A DNA stretch of 64,000 nt from Candidatus Limnocylindrales bacterium (GTDB lineage: Bacteria > Moduliflexota > Moduliflexia > Moduliflexales > JAUQPW01). The stretch's first letter is position 1; each line of letters starts with the position of its first letter. Positions 1 through 9,023 of this stretch are shown here, piece after piece. The notes beneath the pieces are model-generated. The model was not told the DNA's origin. It searched no databases and saw only the letters and a program-made list of their open reading frames with translations. The stretch covers positions 62,001-126,000 of the forward strand of contig DATMBG010000032.1 of NCBI GenBank assembly GCA_035559535.1, written 5' to 3'. The position numbers and the translations under genes are program-made.

Positions 1-316
1 GGATTTTATAAGGGATCGTTCTGAAGGCAGCCGCTACGGCCCCCCGTTGTTGAAAGGCATTACCCCGGAAGCGACTGAGTCCTTTCACACCAAAAGAAAA
101 ATCCAACTCATTATTTTCCTCAAAGGTATGTTTTTGTGAATCGGTTAAAACGCTATAGACCAGCCGCTTGGTATCTGCCGGGGTGAGAGGTTCTTCCCCA
201 TCGATGGGAATCAGGCTCCCATCTATACGGATTTGGGGAGGAGAACCACTGGTAATATGTAAATCCGAAGCACCCCGTTCAAACATTATTCTGAGTAACT
301 CATGCAGATCGGACAT
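1..316 (-). CDS. pilT: Type IV pilus retraction ATPase PilT, 5' part only
   Basis: This is the first ~105 codons of a protein that runs off the left edge of the window. The N-terminus begins MSDLHELLRIMFERGASDLH and continues with an I/T-x-G-S-P-P-x-I-R-I-D-G segment, the characteristic opening of PilT, the hexameric ATPase that depolymerises type IV pili. The Walker motifs lie outside the window. The ATG at 314-316 follows an AGGAG ribosome site 8 bases upstream, and pilB ends only 2 bases before it, so the two are one translationally coupled unit. PilU is the main alternative and cannot be excluded from this fragment. Confidence 0.88.
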   Translation of the reverse strand, partial: MSDLHELLRIMFERGASDLHITSGSPPQIRIDGSLIPIDGEEPLTPADTKRLVYSVLTDSQKHTFEENNELDFSFGVKGLSRFRGNAFQQRGAVAAAFRTIPYKI

Positions 317-318
317 AC

Positions 319-2133
319 TTAATCTCCTAAGGTAACACTTAAAACCTGTTCCAGAGAGGTAATCCCTTCTTTAAGTTTGGCAAGTCCACTGGCCCTCAGG
401 GTTAACATTCCGTTTTGAATAGCCTGAGCTTTCAATTCATCGGTCGAGGCTCCCCTCAGGATTAACTCCCGAATATTGGGTTTGACGACCATGACCTCAT
501 ACAGAGCAATACGCCCCTTATACCCCGTCTTATTACACATTTCACACCCTTTACCCTTGTAAGGCGTAATGGTTCTGGCTTCTTCCTCACTCAATCCAGC
601 TCGAATGAGGACATCCATAGGAAGTTTTTCAGGTTCCTTACATTTTTGGCATATTTTCTTCAGCAATCTTTGCGCCACAATCAATAAGACCGAAGACGCT
701 ACCAGAAAAGGCTCTATCCCCATATTTAAAAGGCGATTCACCGTGCTGGGGGCATCATTGGTATGAAGGGTACTCAAGACTAAATGCCCGGTAAGAGCGG
801 CTTTGATGGCTATTTCAGCCGTTTCAAAATCTCGTATCTCCCCAACCAGAATAATATCCGGATCCTGGCGCAGGAAAGCCCTCAAGGCACTGGCAAAGGT
901 AAGACCCACATCTTCCCGCATCTGCACCTGATTGATTCCCATAAGATTAAACTCTACCGGATCCTCAGCCGTCACAATGTTTACATCGGTGGTATTTAAC
1001 GACTGCAAGGCCGAATAAAGGGTCGTTGTTTTACCACTTCCCGTGGGTCCGGTTACCAGGATCATTCCGTAAGGTTTACGAATTGCCTCCTTAAAGTCTT
1101 CCAGGGATTGAGGTTCAAACCCGAGTTTGGTTAAGTCCAGTTGTAAGGTAGATTTATCCAGTAACCGTAAAACAATTTTTTCTCCAAACAGGGTGGGAAG
1201 CGTAGAAACCCGAAAATCGATCTCTTTTTTCTTACCCAGTTTCAATTTGATACGCCCATCCTGGGGGAGCCGTTTCTCCGCGATGTCCAGGTTGGACATA
1301 ATTTTAATTCTGGAGACCACGGAATTCTTTAAAGTAAGCGGTAAACTCATGACCGGATACAGGTCCCCATCCAGTCGATACCGAACTCTGAAAACTTTTT
1401 CATAAGGCTCGATATGGATATCGCTGACTTTCCTTTGTACAGCATTGAGAAGGATCCCGTTCACAAGCTTTACAATGGGGGCATCCACCTCGGTAATAAC
1501 CCCTTCCTCCTCTTTTTCTTCTACCACCTCGACATTTTCTATGGCTCCCTTAACAATTTTATCAAATTCATTAATATCGACGGTGGGACTCATCTCCATT
1601 TCTATGGTATCCCCCTCGATCTCATCTTCCGTCATGGAGAAATCCTTATAATTAATCGCTTCGACCTTCTTTTCTTCTTGTCCTTCAGAGGCGGCTGCTT
1701 TTTTATCCTTTTTACCGTAATGTCGATTAATTGCTTCTATGATAGAGCTTTCAGAGGCAACGACCGGCTCGATGTTGTAATTCGTCATAAACTTGATATC
1801 ATCCATGGCGAAAACATCGGAGGGGTCTGCCATAGCAAGGGTCAAGATATTTCCCACACGACTGATGGGAATGACCATATACTTCTTAGCTACGGAAACC
1901 GGGATAGTCTCAAGAACCGACTCTTCAATATGAAAAGTATCTAAATCGATGGCAGGAACTCCAAACTGACTACTTAAACAGGAAAGGATCGAGTCTTCAT
2001 TCACAAACCCCATTTTAACCAGAACGGAACCCAGACGACCTCCCGAGTTCTTTTGTTCCTGCACAGCCTGTTGCAATTGTTGTCGTGTAATTAAATTTGC
2101 TTTTAAGAGAATTTCTCCAATTTTCTCGGCCAT
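319..2133 (-). CDS. pilB: Type IV pilus assembly ATPase PilB (GspE/PulE family) with MshEN-type N-domain
   Basis: Cytoplasmic motor ATPase that powers pilus extension; 604 aa, normal for the family. The N-terminal MshEN domain keeps the pattern known to bind cyclic-di-GMP (R33-L-G, G42, L53, Q56), although L50 is the only clear match at the isoleucine-rich positions between them. An acidic linker (about 145-215) leads to the ATPase: Walker A GPTGSGKT at 362-369, Walker B ILVGEIRD at 428-435, and a zinc-binding cysteine set C495, C498, C530, C533. It is directly upstream of pilT. GspE of a type II secretion system is the alternative; the coupled pilT start favours pili. Cyclic-di-GMP control is inferred from family knowledge. 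Confidence 0.93.
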   Translation of the reverse strand: MAEKIGEILLKANLITRQQLQQAVQEQKNSGGRLGSVLVKMGFVNEDSILSCLSSQFGVPAIDLDTFHIEESVLETIPVSVAKKYMVIPISRVGNILTLAMADPSDVFAMDDIKFMTNYNIEPVVASESSIIEAINRHYGKKDKKAAASEGQEEKKVEAINYKDFSMTEDEIEGDTIEMEMSPTVDINEFDKIVKGAIENVEVVEEKEEEGVITEVDAPIVKLVNGILLNAVQRKVSDIHIEPYEKVFRVRYRLDGDLYPVMSLPLTLKNSVVSRIKIMSNLDIAEKRLPQDGRIKLKLGKKKEIDFRVSTLPTLFGEKIVLRLLDKSTLQLDLTKLGFEPQSLEDFKEAIRKPYGMILVTGPTGSGKTTTLYSALQSLNTTDVNIVTAEDPVEFNLMGINQVQMREDVGLTFASALRAFLRQDPDIILVGEIRDFETAEIAIKAALTGHLVLSTLHTNDAPSTVNRLLNMGIEPFLVASSVLLIVAQRLLKKICQKCKEPEKLPMDVLIRAGLSEEEARTITPYKGKGCEMCNKTGYKGRIALYEVMVVKPNIRELILRGASTDELKAQAIQNGMLTLRASGLAKLKEGITSLEQVLSVTLGD

Positions 2134-2319
2134 TTAAGTATTACCCCTTTTAATCAGAATAAAATACAGACAGGTTCTTTACTGACCTGTTAGGTTTGTT
2201 ATCTTTTTGAAGGAATGAGAGTTTTTAATCCAACTTAGAGAAAGATAATTGAAAGACAGTTGGTCGTTTTTATTACTGTAATTAAGCTGAATTGTCAAGA
2301 AAATTTCTCCCCCCTTACA

Positions 2320-2364
2320 CCCCGGGTCTTCTTTAAGATGCCTTTCATCTTCAGATAACCGGGG
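2320..2364 (-). terminator. Stem-loop overlapping the aroE stop codon
   Basis: The outer arms CCCCGG (2320-2325) and CCGGGG (2359-2364) are perfectly complementary. Nested inside are AAGATG (2335-2340) and CATCTT (2346-2351). The aroE stop codon lies in the inner arm region. It lacks a clear U-tract, so it may be a processing or stabilising hairpin instead of an intrinsic terminator. Confidence 0.45.
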
Positions 2365-3232
2365 ATGACAAAGGATTTTTTGATGATTTGAGTAAAGCTG
2401 CCTTCATAACTTCTATGGGAGGAGGGATTTGGGTCCATAGTTGGAAGGCCAGCGCACCCTGGTAAACCAACATACCCAACCCGTTGATGATTTTTGCTCC
2501 TTGACTTTCCGCCATTTCCAGGAATTTTGTTTTAGGAGGTTTATAGATCAGATCACATACCGTTTGTTTCTCGGAAACCCCGATAATATCTACCGGAGAG
2601 ACTCCTGGAGGAGACATGCCTACCGAGGTCGTCTGGACAATGATATCCACCTGGTTGAGGTAGGGTTTTAAGGTCCGAGGGTTAAACTCCAGAACCTGTA
2701 CCTGCGCCAGAGAAGTCCGGTCTTGGATATCACGAGCCAGACGTTCAGCCTTTTCAGACGTCCGATTGCTAATAAAAATAGCCGAAACCCCCTCTAAAGC
2801 CAATTGCATCCCTACCGCTCTGGCAGCTCCGCCGGCTCCTAGAAGGAGGATTTTCTTTCCTTTGGGTTCGACATTTTCAACCCGAAGGGATTCGATGAAA
2901 CCCTTACCATCTGTATTATAACCTTTAAGGGTTTGACCTTGAACCACAACGGTATTTACAGCCCCAATGACCTGAGCCTCGGGATCCAATTCATCTAAAT
3001 AATCTAAGATTCTCTCCTTATGGGGAATAGTTATATTAACCCCCAGGATCCCTAAACTGGGCAAGGATCTTATCGCGGTTGATAGATTTTCAGGGGTTAC
3101 CCGAAAAGGTAGATACACATACTCTAACTTTAAAGCCTGAAAGGCAGCATTATGCATCTGTGGAGAGAGAGTATGATGAATAGGATCCCCGAAGATTCCT
3201 ACAATTTTTGTAGAACCAGAGATGTCTCCCAT
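2351..3232 (-). CDS. aroE: Shikimate dehydrogenase (NADP+)
   Basis: Reduces 3-dehydroshikimate to shikimate in the pathway to aromatic amino acids. The 293-aa protein has the substrate-binding S-P-Q-M-H-N near residue 23, the catalytic lysine K72 in the N-I-T-I-P-H-K motif, N93-T94 and D108 (N-T-D-G-K-G-F), then a Rossmann fold with GAGGAA at 132-137. The length is slightly over the usual ~270 aa. It is followed downstream, across a 217-base gap, by pilB. The TGA stop at 2351 sits inside a stem-loop (see 2320-2364). Gene identity is well supported; the paralogues YdiB and quinate dehydrogenase are less likely. Confidence 0.93.
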   Translation of the reverse strand: MGDISGSTKIVGIFGDPIHHTLSPQMHNAAFQALKLEYVYLPFRVTPENLSTAIRSLPSLGILGVNITIPHKERILDYLDELDPEAQVIGAVNTVVVQGQTLKGYNTDGKGFIESLRVENVEPKGKKILLLGAGGAARAVGMQLALEGVSAIFISNRTSEKAERLARDIQDRTSLAQVQVLEFNPRTLKPYLNQVDIIVQTTSVGMSPPGVSPVDIIGVSEKQTVCDLIYKPPKTKFLEMAESQGAKIINGLGMLVYQGALAFQLWTQIPPPIEVMKAALLKSSKNPLSSPVI

Positions 3233-3370
3233 GTTTCATTACCAAATTTAAACAAAACCTCTTCGTAAAATCGCCTATGCAAACTAAGGGCCATTGAAAA
3301 AGGGGGGAGAACCGGATTCCTTCCCGGACGATTCTTCGATCCTTTCCCCTGGGCGTCAAATAATTGGACT

Positions 3371-4084
3371 TTAGAGTTTATCATATTCCCGCCGTAGGGC
3401 CTTCATATCTTCCCAAACTAATCGTTTATCTTGAGGATTTCTGAGCAGATAAGCCGGATGGAAGGTGACCATAAGTTTCATATTTTTGTATGAATAAAAT
3501 TTCCCACGTAGTTTAGAAATAGGTACTTTGGTTTTGAGAAGAGTTTGGGCAGCGAAAGTTCCCAGGGCACAGATGAGCTTAGGCCGAATGGCTTCTAGCT
3601 GCTGAATGAGGAAGGGTTCACAGGAAGCAATTTCATCGGGCTCTGGATTTCGGTTTCCAGGAGGTCTGCATTTTACTACGTTGGCTATGTAAACCTCTTC
3701 ACGGGTCAACCCAATGGATTCTATGATTTTGGTAAGAAGTTGTCCGGCTTTACCTACAAAGGGTTTGCCCTGGATATCTTCCTCATAACCGGGAGCTTCA
3801 CCGATAAAAACCAGCTTTGCCTGTTTATTTCCGGTTCCAAAGACAATGTGATGCCGTCCCTTATGAAGTTTACATCGCCGGCAGTCCCCTAAACGTTGTT
3901 CCACCTCCTCTAAAGAGAGACGGACCTGTGAGGAAACTGGAGAGCGCCGAATCTGAAGATGGGTAAGTCCCATATTTTTATGGAAAATGAGATGGTCTTT
4001 GATTTGAGAAAGTAAGGCTACATATTCCCGGTACAATTTGGGGTCCATAGTATTCATCTTAAGAGATTCTTTAAAAGAAGTCAA
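3371..4084 (-). CDS. Family 4 uracil-DNA glycosylase (Fe-S type)
   Basis: Removes uracil from DNA to start base excision repair. The 237-aa protein has the family motif GEAPGYEED at 95-103, the F-V-G-K-A-G segment, four cysteines placed to hold a [4Fe-4S] cluster (C68, C71, C139, C155), and a C-terminal H-P-A-Y-L-L-R-N block. This set defines the thermostable/family-4 UDGs and separates them from Ung. The far upstream start is TTG at 4084; an ATG at 4057 (MNTMDPKLY) gives a 228-aa protein and is at least as likely, because neither has a convincing ribosome site. It is upstream of aroE on the same strand with a 138-base gap. Confidence 0.9.
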   Translation of the reverse strand: MTSFKESLKMNTMDPKLYREYVALLSQIKDHLIFHKNMGLTHLQIRRSPVSSQVRLSLEEVEQRLGDCRRCKLHKGRHHIVFGTGNKQAKLVFIGEAPGYEEDIQGKPFVGKAGQLLTKIIESIGLTREEVYIANVVKCRPPGNRNPEPDEIASCEPFLIQQLEAIRPKLICALGTFAAQTLLKTKVPISKLRGKFYSYKNMKLMVTFHPAYLLRNPQDKRLVWEDMKALRREYDKL

Positions 4085-4162
4085 TCCTCTAGACTAGTGG
4101 TATCTGTACCTCTTCAGTAGGTAGAAGAAGAAACCCCTCCCTCACCTTCCATCCCCACAGGC

Positions 4163-4208
4163 GCCAGGATAAGAAGGTTAACCCCGGCGAGGCGACCTGG
4201 GAGGGGTC
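4163..4208. repeat. Dispersed repeat copy A plus hairpin
   Basis: The 27 bases at 4163-4189 (starting GCCAGGATAAGAAG and ending AACCCCGGCG) recur in inverted orientation at 19312-19338 with one mismatch. Directly after the shared core lies a perfect stem, GGCGACC (from 4191) with GGTCGCC. The second copy is also followed by a stem-loop. It lies between the uracil-DNA glycosylase and the RND gene. Confidence 0.6.
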
Positions 4209-4297
4209 GCCCTGCCAGTTATGTTATAGGGCATTTCTATTTAGATTTAACCTTAGACCGACGAAGAAAAAGAAGTTTTCAAAAGTTCCAACACTTC

Positions 4298-7200
4298 TCA
4301 AGATTCATTGTAGGGTCTCAGGTGCGGTTCGCTCTTTCCCACCTTTTCTATCTGAGCCTGGGCGAAGGCTTTGATTCGCTCGCTCACACGTTCACGAACC
4401 CGGATTTTGCCAAAATCCCTGGAGCGGGAAAAGAGGGAATAGAAGACCGGCACGGCTAAGAGGGTTAACAACAGGCAGAGGGATTGACCTCCCACCACAA
4501 GGACGCCAATAGACCGGTTAGTGCCTAAACCCGGTCCAGTTGAAAGGACTAAAGGCATCATCCCAGCCACAAGGGCGATAGTTGTCATTAAAATAGGACG
4601 TAGACGATCCCGGTTCGCCTGCAGAATGGCATCCATCAGCTTCATACCCTTTGCCCGGAGTTCATTGGTATGATCTATCTGTAAAATGGCGTTTTTCTTC
4701 ACAATTCCAAAAAGGAGCAAAATTCCAAGGCCGGAGAAAATATTTACCGTTTGTCCCATGACCAGCAAAGAAAGGATCCCGAAGGGAATCGAAAGGGGTA
4801 AGGTAAGGAGGATGGTTACCGGGTGGATGAACGATTCAAATTGTGCGGCCAATACCATGTACATAAAGATGAAGGATAGGGCAAAGGCCAGCATAAAGTA
4901 ATAACCGGTGCGTCCCAGTTCCCGGGACCGACCGGCCAGACCTGTGGTATAACCGGGCTCCAGATTCATCTGCTTCACGAACTGGTTCATCTGATCAATT
5001 ACCGCAGCCTGAGACCCGCCCGGTTTAACATTGGCCATAAGCGTGACATTGCGTTCCCGGTTTTGACGATCGATGGCCGAGGGTCCTGTAGCCTCCACAA
5101 CCCGTACCACATGGTCCAGACTTACCGGGCCAAGCTTGCTGGAAGGGACCGTTATACGTTCCAGATCCCTGGCACTTGTCCGATACTCTCCCATGGCACG
5201 TAGACGCACATCGTATTGATCAGTTCCTTCATTGTAGGTAGAAACCACTTGTCCGGCGATCAGTAAGTTCAAGGCCTGGGCCACATCGTTAACACTCACC
5301 CCTAAATCGGCTGCAAGCTCCCGATCTATGACCACACGCAATTCGGGTTTACCGACAATCAGTGAGGAGTCCACGTCTACCACATCTGGAATGGTTTTCA
5401 TCTTCTGAAGTAATTCTTCTGAATAAACCGTCAGTTTTTGAAGCTCCGGACCGTAAATGACAAACATAATGTCGGCATTACGCGCTCCCCCGCCTCCGAT
5501 ATTGGAGACCGGCTGTACACTCGTACGGAGTTCGCCGGGGTAATTCTTTAAGAGTTCGCGGGCCTGTTCCATGAGTTCCTGTTGCGAAAGTTCCCGCGCC
5601 TGGATCGGTTTGAGTTTCACATAGATCGTAGCCGTATTGACCAGCTCCTGAGCTCCACCCCCCACGGTGGTTAAGGTATGGGTAACCCCGGGTAACTGAC
5701 GTACCGCTGTCGCAATGCTTTCAACAATATCGGACGTGTAGCTCAGGGAAGATCCTTCAGGGGTACGCAGGGTTATTTCAAATTCAGATTGATCATCTAC
5801 CGGCAGGAAATTTTTGCCGACCGCTTTAAACAAGGGAACAATACTGACAATTACCAGCAAACACAACCCTATGATCACCCATCGATGTCGTAGGGACCAC
5901 TTCAATAACCCCATATAACTTCGATCAATGGGACGGTAAAAAAAGGACTCCTTGGATCCACTCCCCGGGGGTTGGGCTTTCTCCGAAGATTTAATAAATC
6001 TTGCACAGAGCATAGGCGTCAGTGTAAACGAGACCAGCAAGGAAACGGCGATAGCAAAGGACGAGGTCAATCCAAACGAGGACATAAACCGCCCGACAAT
6101 ACCTCCCATGAAGCCCACCGGCAAAAAGACCGCCAAAAGCGAAAGCGTGGTGGCCATAACGGCCAGGCCGATCTCCCGAGTCCCTTCGATGGCAGCCTGA
6201 AAGGGGGGAAGCTTTTTCTCTTCGATGAATCGGTAGATATTTTCCAGCACGACAATGGCATCATCAATCACAATACCCACCATCAACGTGAGTGCCAGCA
6301 TGGTAATCTGGTTCAGGGTATAATCCATGGCCGCCATGGCACCGAAAGTCGCAATAATAGAGGTAGGAATGGCAACGGCAGCAATCAAGGTCGAGCGTAG
6401 ATTCCAAAGGAAGAGAAAAACAACCAGGGCTGCCAGGAGTCCCCCTTCCACCAGGTGGGTTTCGATGGCTTCAACGGCTGCTTTGATAAAAACAGATTGG
6501 TCCCCGACGATTTCAACCCGCACATCAGGAGGGAGTGTGGGGGAAATCTCGGCTAATCGTTCTTTAACAGCATTGGCTACGGCGACGGTGTTAGTACCTG
6601 ACTGTTTCAAAACAAGGAGGGTTACCGCAGGCTGTTGGTTCAAACGCGAAACCGTTCGTTGTTCCTTTGTTCCATCCTCGGCATATCCTATATCGCTTAA
6701 TTTAACCACATAAGAACCTCGGGTGGCAATGGCAAGGTTATTAAAGTCCGCCGGGTTGGTAATACGCCCCATGGTTCGTACCGTCAACTCCCGTGCACCC
6801 TGATCGACCCGTCCTCCGGGTATCTCGATGTTTTGCCTGCGTACAGCATTGGCGACTTCGGCAGCGGTTAGATTGTAAGCCCGCATCTTATCTGGATCAA
6901 CCCAGATCTGGATTTCCCGGGCTGCTCCACCGATAATCTGAACTTCACCCACTCCATTGACGTTCTCGATCCTTTTTTTGATCTGTTTATCGGCAATTTC
7001 GGTTACTTCTCGCAGTGAACGCGGTGCCGAAATGGCCACCCGTAGAATCGGTGAAGCATCTGTCTGAAACTTCTGTACTACCGGACGTTCAGCCGTATCC
7101 GGTAAGTCGGGAATAACTAAATCTACTTTGTCACGCACCTCCTGGGCTGCAACATCTGCATTCTTCTCCAGAACAAAGGAAATAAAAACCTGAGAAACCC

Positions 7201-7462
7201 CTTCCACCGAGGTCGAGCGTAGTTCATCAATTCCACTGATGGTATTGACGGCTGCCTCGATCTTTTCTGTGATTTCGGTTTCAATTTCCTGAGGCGATGC
7301 TCCAGGATTAGACACGGTCACGGTAATCATCGGTAAATCCACCTTTGGAAAAAGATCAACCCCCAACGTAAAAAACGAAAAGATCCCAACCACCGTCAAG
7401 GACAAAATCAACATGGTCGCAAAAACAGGACGGTGAATGCAGATCTCAGCCAATTTTTGCAT
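4298..7462 (-). CDS. RND-family multidrug efflux transporter, HAE1 type (AcrB-like)
   Basis: Inner-membrane proton-driven pump of 1,054 aa, the standard HAE1 size, with twelve predicted membrane segments and two large periplasmic loops. It shows the duplicated RND layout: first membrane segment at the start (F-A-T-M-L-I-L-S-L), the proton-relay aspartates in TM4 (G-I-V-I-D-D-A-I-V-V) and the TM10 lysine (G-I-V-K-K-N-A-I-L). The ATG at 7462 follows a good AAGGAG site. HAE1 pumps normally work with a periplasmic adaptor and an outer-membrane TolC-like channel. Neither gene is adjacent here: upstream is a 640-base gap and downstream is the UDG gene. Substrates cannot be predicted. Confidence 0.93.
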   Translation of the reverse strand: MQKLAEICIHRPVFATMLILSLTVVGIFSFFTLGVDLFPKVDLPMITVTVSNPGASPQEIETEITEKIEAAVNTISGIDELRSTSVEGVSQVFISFVLEKNADVAAQEVRDKVDLVIPDLPDTAERPVVQKFQTDASPILRVAISAPRSLREVTEIADKQIKKRIENVNGVGEVQIIGGAAREIQIWVDPDKMRAYNLTAAEVANAVRRQNIEIPGGRVDQGARELTVRTMGRITNPADFNNLAIATRGSYVVKLSDIGYAEDGTKEQRTVSRLNQQPAVTLLVLKQSGTNTVAVANAVKERLAEISPTLPPDVRVEIVGDQSVFIKAAVEAIETHLVEGGLLAALVVFLFLWNLRSTLIAAVAIPTSIIATFGAMAAMDYTLNQITMLALTLMVGIVIDDAIVVLENIYRFIEEKKLPPFQAAIEGTREIGLAVMATTLSLLAVFLPVGFMGGIVGRFMSSFGLTSSFAIAVSLLVSFTLTPMLCARFIKSSEKAQPPGSGSKESFFYRPIDRSYMGLLKWSLRHRWVIIGLCLLVIVSIVPLFKAVGKNFLPVDDQSEFEITLRTPEGSSLSYTSDIVESIATAVRQLPGVTHTLTTVGGGAQELVNTATIYVKLKPIQARELSQQELMEQARELLKNYPGELRTSVQPVSNIGGGGARNADIMFVIYGPELQKLTVYSEELLQKMKTIPDVVDVDSSLIVGKPELRVVIDRELAADLGVSVNDVAQALNLLIAGQVVSTYNEGTDQYDVRLRAMGEYRTSARDLERITVPSSKLGPVSLDHVVRVVEATGPSAIDRQNRERNVTLMANVKPGGSQAAVIDQMNQFVKQMNLEPGYTTGLAGRSRELGRTGYYFMLAFALSFIFMYMVLAAQFESFIHPVTILLTLPLSIPFGILSLLVMGQTVNIFSGLGILLLFGIVKKNAILQIDHTNELRAKGMKLMDAILQANRDRLRPILMTTIALVAGMMPLVLSTGPGLGTNRSIGVLVVGGQSLCLLLTLLAVPVFYSLFSRSRDFGKIRVRERVSERIKAFAQAQIEKVGKSEPHLRPYNES

Positions 7463-8105
7463 AACTCAAACTCCTTCTTACTCAATAAACATTAATCTGC
7501 AGAGCGATCAGACCGAATCGCCCTTAAACAGGGCCACCCCTCTCACCCTCCTTCAGGAGAGGGGGAAGGGGAGAGGTAGGCAATGTTTCTACCTAGAAAG
7601 GGTATTAGGATTTCAAGCCTAAAGGAAGAGAAATTTATAAACCCCGTCTTCCTCAGCCGGTGAGGTTCTTCCGGCCGGTTGTTTGATATTTTTAATAGCT
7701 CTATTTTGTTTTTTCCGGTTTATCAGGTACTTTTTAAAATAAAGGAAGTTTTAATTTGAAAGTCAAGGGGTAAGTTTTTAACTCTAAATAGCCGGATTAG
7801 GTGTATCCGTATCAATTTAGTCGGTGGAAAAAGAAACACCCCCTATCCCCCCCTCCAGGGGGGACTTCAGCAGCAGCAATCCCACGTCAGCCCCTCCCCC
7901 GGAGGGAGCCAGAGGGTATTCAGACAGAAAAAGTGACATCTACTAACTTGTTACAGTTACGGTTGGGTTTATTTTATTGAAAAATGTAATGGAAAGTAGT
8001 ATTATGGATGGCCGGCGAGAGAGAGTCTTATCTTCATAAGGACTTGTACCTGGAAATGGTTTAAAAGTCTGAAAAATTTCTCAGGTAAAGTTAAGAAACT
8101 ACCAT
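7463..8105. other. Gene-poor 643-bp gap with GC-rich hairpins
   Basis: I see no credible gene. It separates the divergent RND and EamA genes. It contains three C/G-rich inverted repeats: 7537-7576 (CCTCTC... with ...GGGGAGAGG), 7848-7863 (CCCCCC-TCCA-GGGGGG, preceded by CACCCCCTATC) and about 7893-7908 (CCCTCC-CCC-GGAGGG). The stretch 7720-7800 and the 160 bases before the EamA gene are A/T-rich and could hold promoters, but none is unambiguous. Confidence 0.5.
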
Positions 8106-8525
8106 ATGATCAAAGCATGGGTTATTTATTCTATTCTGGCTTGCTTACTCTGGGGTGTTTTTCCCATTTTTCAAAAATCTTCGCTTAAATGGGTGGATCC
8201 TGTGTGGGCCTATTTATTTAGTACCGTAGGAGCCACCGCAACGACCTTCCTCCTGTTTCTTTTTTTTCGCTCTTCCCACACAGAAATCCATTCGGCAGGT
8301 GCTTTATTCGGTATTTTATCCGGGATTTCCGGGAGTTTGGGAGTTTTCTTTTTTCTCCTTTCTTTATCCCAGGGGGGAAAAGCCTCGATCATCGTCCCTT
8401 TTACGGCGCTTTATCCGGTTATTTCCATTATTCTGGGTCTGATCCTTTTCAACGAGACCATTTCTCTAACCCAGGGGATCGGAATTATCCTGGCTCTTAT
8501 TTCGGTGTTTCTTCTCTCCCTCTGA
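8106..8525 (+). CDS. EamA-domain (DMT superfamily) half-size transporter
   Basis: A 139-aa very hydrophobic protein with about five membrane segments and one EamA repeat, where full-length EamA transporters have two. It begins W-V-I-Y-S-I-L-A-C-L-L-W-G-V-F-P and has the C-terminal L-Y-P-V-I-S-I-I-L-G...E-x-I-S-L-x-Q-x-I-G-I pattern typical of the domain. Single-repeat members are thought to dimerise. It acts in the inner membrane; the substrate (metabolite, amino sugar, drug) cannot be read from sequence. It has no operon partner: the next gene downstream is on the opposite strand. Confidence 0.85.
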   Translation: MIKAWVIYSILACLLWGVFPIFQKSSLKWVDPVWAYLFSTVGATATTFLLFLFFRSSHTEIHSAGALFGILSGISGSLGVFFFLLSLSQGGKASIIVPFTALYPVISIILGLILFNETISLTQGIGIILALISVFLLSL

Positions 8526-8575
8526 TTTTTTAAGCCCGGAAAGACCCCTTTTCCTGTGGAAGCGAACCCATTTCC

Positions 8576-8848
8576 CTAAGGCATGTACTCGGCCAGAGCC
8601 GTATCGAGTTCTGCCGGGTCTACCTGCTCTCCATTGTTTAGCCTTTGTAAGAATTGATTGATAATTGCCTTGGCTTCTTCTTTCCGGTAATTGCGAAGGA
8701 AACCTTCGTAAAAAGAATCTCCTGCCAGGGCCCGATTGATCTCCTGCTCTTTGTTATGCTCATTAAGCTCTGTAAAATAAACAACCCGATATTTTTTATC
8801 ATAACTGCGCTCGCGGTAAATTTCGAATAAAGTTTTATCCGATTCCAT
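8576..8848 (-). CDS. Small hypothetical protein, acidic and helical
   Basis: I do not recognise this 90-aa protein. It is rich in charged residues, has no signal peptide, membrane segment or cysteines, and looks mostly alpha-helical (for example Y-R-K-E-E-A-K-A-I-I-N-Q-F-L-Q-R-L). The ATG at 8848 has AAGGAG about 11 bases upstream, which favours this frame over a competing TTG-initiated frame at 8859. It is divergent from pyk and convergent with the EamA gene, so there is no operon context. It may be a small regulatory or structural protein. Confidence 0.55.
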   Translation of the reverse strand: MESDKTLFEIYRERSYDKKYRVVYFTELNEHNKEQEINRALAGDSFYEGFLRNYRKEEAKAIINQFLQRLNNGEQVDPAELDTALAEYMP

Positions 8849-8936
8849 AAGCCTATCAAACTCCTTTTATTGATCTGGGATGAATAATCCTTGAAAAAAG
8901 AAAGTCATTAACCTGTCCTCTATAAGGGAAAACTTA

Positions 8937-8963
8937 TTGTCAAAATAAAGTTAAGGGTATTAT
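8937..8963 (+). promoter_or_regulatory. Possible sigma-70 promoter of pyk
   Basis: TTGTCA (8937-8942) and TATTAT (8958-8963) lie 15 bases apart, about 60 bases before the pyk start. The -10 matches five of six consensus positions but the spacing is short, so this is a weak call. Confidence 0.3.
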
Positions 8964-9023
8964 TAATTAAGAGGTAATCAACAAGCGTATAAATGTCAAG
9001 ATAGTTTTGCTCAGGAGAAGGAT